The notes under the pieces are model-generated. The model was not told the origin of the DNA. It worked only from the letters and a program-made list of their open reading frames with translations, and did no database searches. A DNA stretch of 64,000 nucleotides from DATJGS01 sp035494735 (GTDB lineage: Bacteria; Eisenbacteria; RBG-16-71-46). A program made the position numbers and the translations under genes. The stretch lies in assembly GCA_035494735.1 (NCBI GenBank), contig DATJGS010000041.1, forward strand, positions 1 to 64,000. Reading direction: 5' to 3'. Of the stretch, positions 62,974 through 64,000 are shown piece by piece (position 1 is the first letter of the stretch; each line of letters starts with the position of its first letter).

Positions 62974-63654
62974 TCAGGACCCCGCGGCCGCGGCCGCGCC
63001 GGGCCCGGTGGCGTCGTTCATCGCGACGAAATCCGCGAACGAATCGAACGCGCGCGCCGCCACGCCCTCGGCGCGGCACCACTCGAGCAGGCTGCGCCGC
63101 GCGACGACCGCGTCGGCTTCGCGCGCGCCGCAGCGGTCCGACAGCCCGTCGCCGACCATGACGGTGCGGTAGCCGCGCGCGCGCCACGCGCGCACGTGCT
63201 GCGCCTTGCAATTCCCGCAGCGCCCGCACGACGCGTCCGCGTACGGGAATTCGGGAACGGCGCCGCCCGCCACGAAACGCAGGCGATTCGCGGCGACCGG
63301 CAGGCGCGACAACCCCGCGGCCTCGAGCAGCGGCGCGATGTAGAAGTCGAACCCCTCGCTCACCACGTGCACGGCGTCGCCGCGCGCCTCGGCCCGCTCC
63401 ACGAACGCGGCGAACGCGGGATCCACGGCGAAACGCCGGACGAACGCGTGCGCCTCGCGCTCGTCCACGCGCAGCACGCGACACTCGGCCTCGGTCAGCT
63501 CGCGATGCCCGAGCGTGCCGTCGCGCCATCCGGCCTCGAGTGCGTGGAACGCGGCCCCGCCGTCGGCCGCGAACGCGCGGGCGAACCGGGCCCCGACGTC
63601 GGAAGGGGCGATGGTGCCGTCGAAGTCGCAGAGGTACGCGGTGCGGAACGTCAC
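62974..63654 (-). CDS. HAD-family phosphatase, MtnX-like
   Basis: 226 residues, ATG 63654 overlapping the upstream stop (ATGA). HAD superfamily class IB: nucleophile motif CDFDGTI (Asp10 and Asp12), VHVVSEGFDFYI (motif II), then a Cys-x2-Cys-x2-Cys-like segment (ASCGRCGNCKAQH) and MVGDGLSDRCGA (motif IV). Closest known style is MtnX/PSP-like: 2-hydroxy-3-keto-5-methylthiopentenyl-1-phosphate phosphatase. The Cys cluster may bind metal. No methionine-salvage gene adjoins, although the Asp-type PNP at 11.6 kb could supply methylthioribose phosphate. Substrate uncertain. Confidence 0.82.
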   Translation of the reverse strand: MTFRTAYLCDFDGTIAPSDVGARFARAFAADGGAAFHALEAGWRDGTLGHRELTEAECRVLRVDEREAHAFVRRFAVDPAFAAFVERAEARGDAVHVVSEGFDFYIAPLLEAAGLSRLPVAANRLRFVAGGAVPEFPYADASCGRCGNCKAQHVRAWRARGYRTVMVGDGLSDRCGAREADAVVARRSLLEWCRAEGVAARAFDSFADFVAMNDATGPGAAAAAGS

Positions 63655-64000
63655 GGGGTGGCGCTCTCCGCCTTCGACGGCCGGGCCGCCACGAACACGT
63701 CGCGCGGGGCGCGCGCCTTCGTCAGCGCGTCGAGCGCGCGGCGCACGACCGGATCCTTCTCAAATGCCACGCGCGCCGCGGCCGCGTCGCCCGCGGTGCG
63801 CCGCGCGAGTTCGCGGCGCACGGCGCGCTCGAGGCGCGGTCGCTCGGCTTCGAGCGCGGCCTGGCTCACGACCGGTCTCTCGGCGTGGACGAACGCCACG
63901 AAGCCGCTCCATACCGCCGGCGCGAGCGGCGCGTCCCATGCGGTGGCCGCGGCCGAACCCTTCGCGGTCCGCGGCGCCTTTGTGCCCGCGTCCTCCGGCG
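63651..64000 (-). CDS. Partial protein at right edge, alpha-helical, unknown
   Basis: At least 116 codons, open to the window edge. The visible C-terminus is helical with charged repeats (ALEAERPRLERAVRREL, VAFEKDPVVRRALDALTKA) and ends in RPSKAESATP. This style resembles the end of a periplasmic peptidyl-prolyl isomerase (parvulin/SurA type), but I see no catalytic motif in the visible part, so this is only a suggestion. Overlaps the HAD gene (ATGA). Confidence 0.55.
   Translation of the reverse strand, partial: PEDAGTKAPRTAKGSAAATAWDAPLAPAVWSGFVAFVHAERPVVSQAALEAERPRLERAVRRELARRTAGDAAAARVAFEKDPVVRRALDALTKARAPRDVFVAARPSKAESATP

Overview
The window is one contiguous piece of a very GC-rich bacterial chromosome carrying about 56 protein genes, five tRNA genes and a tmRNA. 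Six secreted proteins end in a FlgD-like or type IX-like C-terminal domain (pattern V-Y/F-D-x-x-G-R-x-V ... G-x-Y-F/V), and there are lamin-tail proteins, lipoproteins and a small DUF3098-like membrane protein. This combination suits an FCB-superphylum relative such as Candidatus Eisenbacteria. The assignment is inferred from protein style only; there is no rRNA in the window. No insertion sequence, phage, CRISPR array or integrase was seen.

Layout. 0-3.1 kb: two secreted proteins (one cut by the window edge), tRNA-Val, a small membrane protein and LarE. 3.1-14.7 kb (minus strand): a 1163-residue secreted propeller-like protein, then mltG, ruvX, an RsbW-like ATPase, rluD, lspA, a DksA-type protein with a histone-like tail, purine nucleoside phosphorylase, a DUF167 protein, yggT, yggS, tmRNA and ssb. 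14.8-18.6 kb (plus strand): a GH43-like secreted protein, tRNA-Pro/Arg/His and pyruvate kinase. 18.6-27.8 kb (minus): rdgB, rph, murI, a GerMN protein, an amidase, smpB, tRNA-Leu, a split transketolase, a lamin-tail protein and an aminotransferase. 27.8-34.1 kb (minus): two barrel-like proteins, a lamin-tail/FlgD protein and a large VWA membrane protein. 34.3-36.2 kb (plus): TetR regulator and S41 protease. 36.2-43.7 kb (minus): DUF4388 protein, CDP-alcohol phosphatidyltransferase, glycosyltransferase, pyruvate phosphate dikinase and the first of two M16-like genes (41.4-43.65 kb). 43.6-58.2 kb (minus): the second M16-like protein, a subtilase, a type II asparaginase, a secreted FlgD-domain protein, two lipoproteins and a 1444-residue secreted protein. 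58.6-64 kb (minus): dual ABC ATPase, larC, larB, dus, a HAD phosphatase and a partial gene.

How the genes fit together. Most minus-strand genes form tightly packed operons with 4-bp ATGA or GTGA overlaps. Housekeeping themes are envelope growth (MltG, amidase, MurI, LspA), RNA quality control and modification (tmRNA/SmpB, RNase PH, RluD, Dus, RuvX), central carbon flow at PEP/pyruvate (Pyk and PPDK) and the non-oxidative pentose phosphate pathway. LarB, LarC and LarE together can make the nickel-pincer nucleotide cofactor, although larE lies about 57 kb from larBC. The accessory content is mostly exported proteins.

By eye I found a recurring promoter pattern, TTGAC/TTGCC, then 17-18 bp, then TAGnnT in front of several protein genes, while the tRNA promoters have TATATT or TATTCT. 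Several strong GC-rich hairpins mark operon ends. Two inverted repeats sit on promoters like operators.
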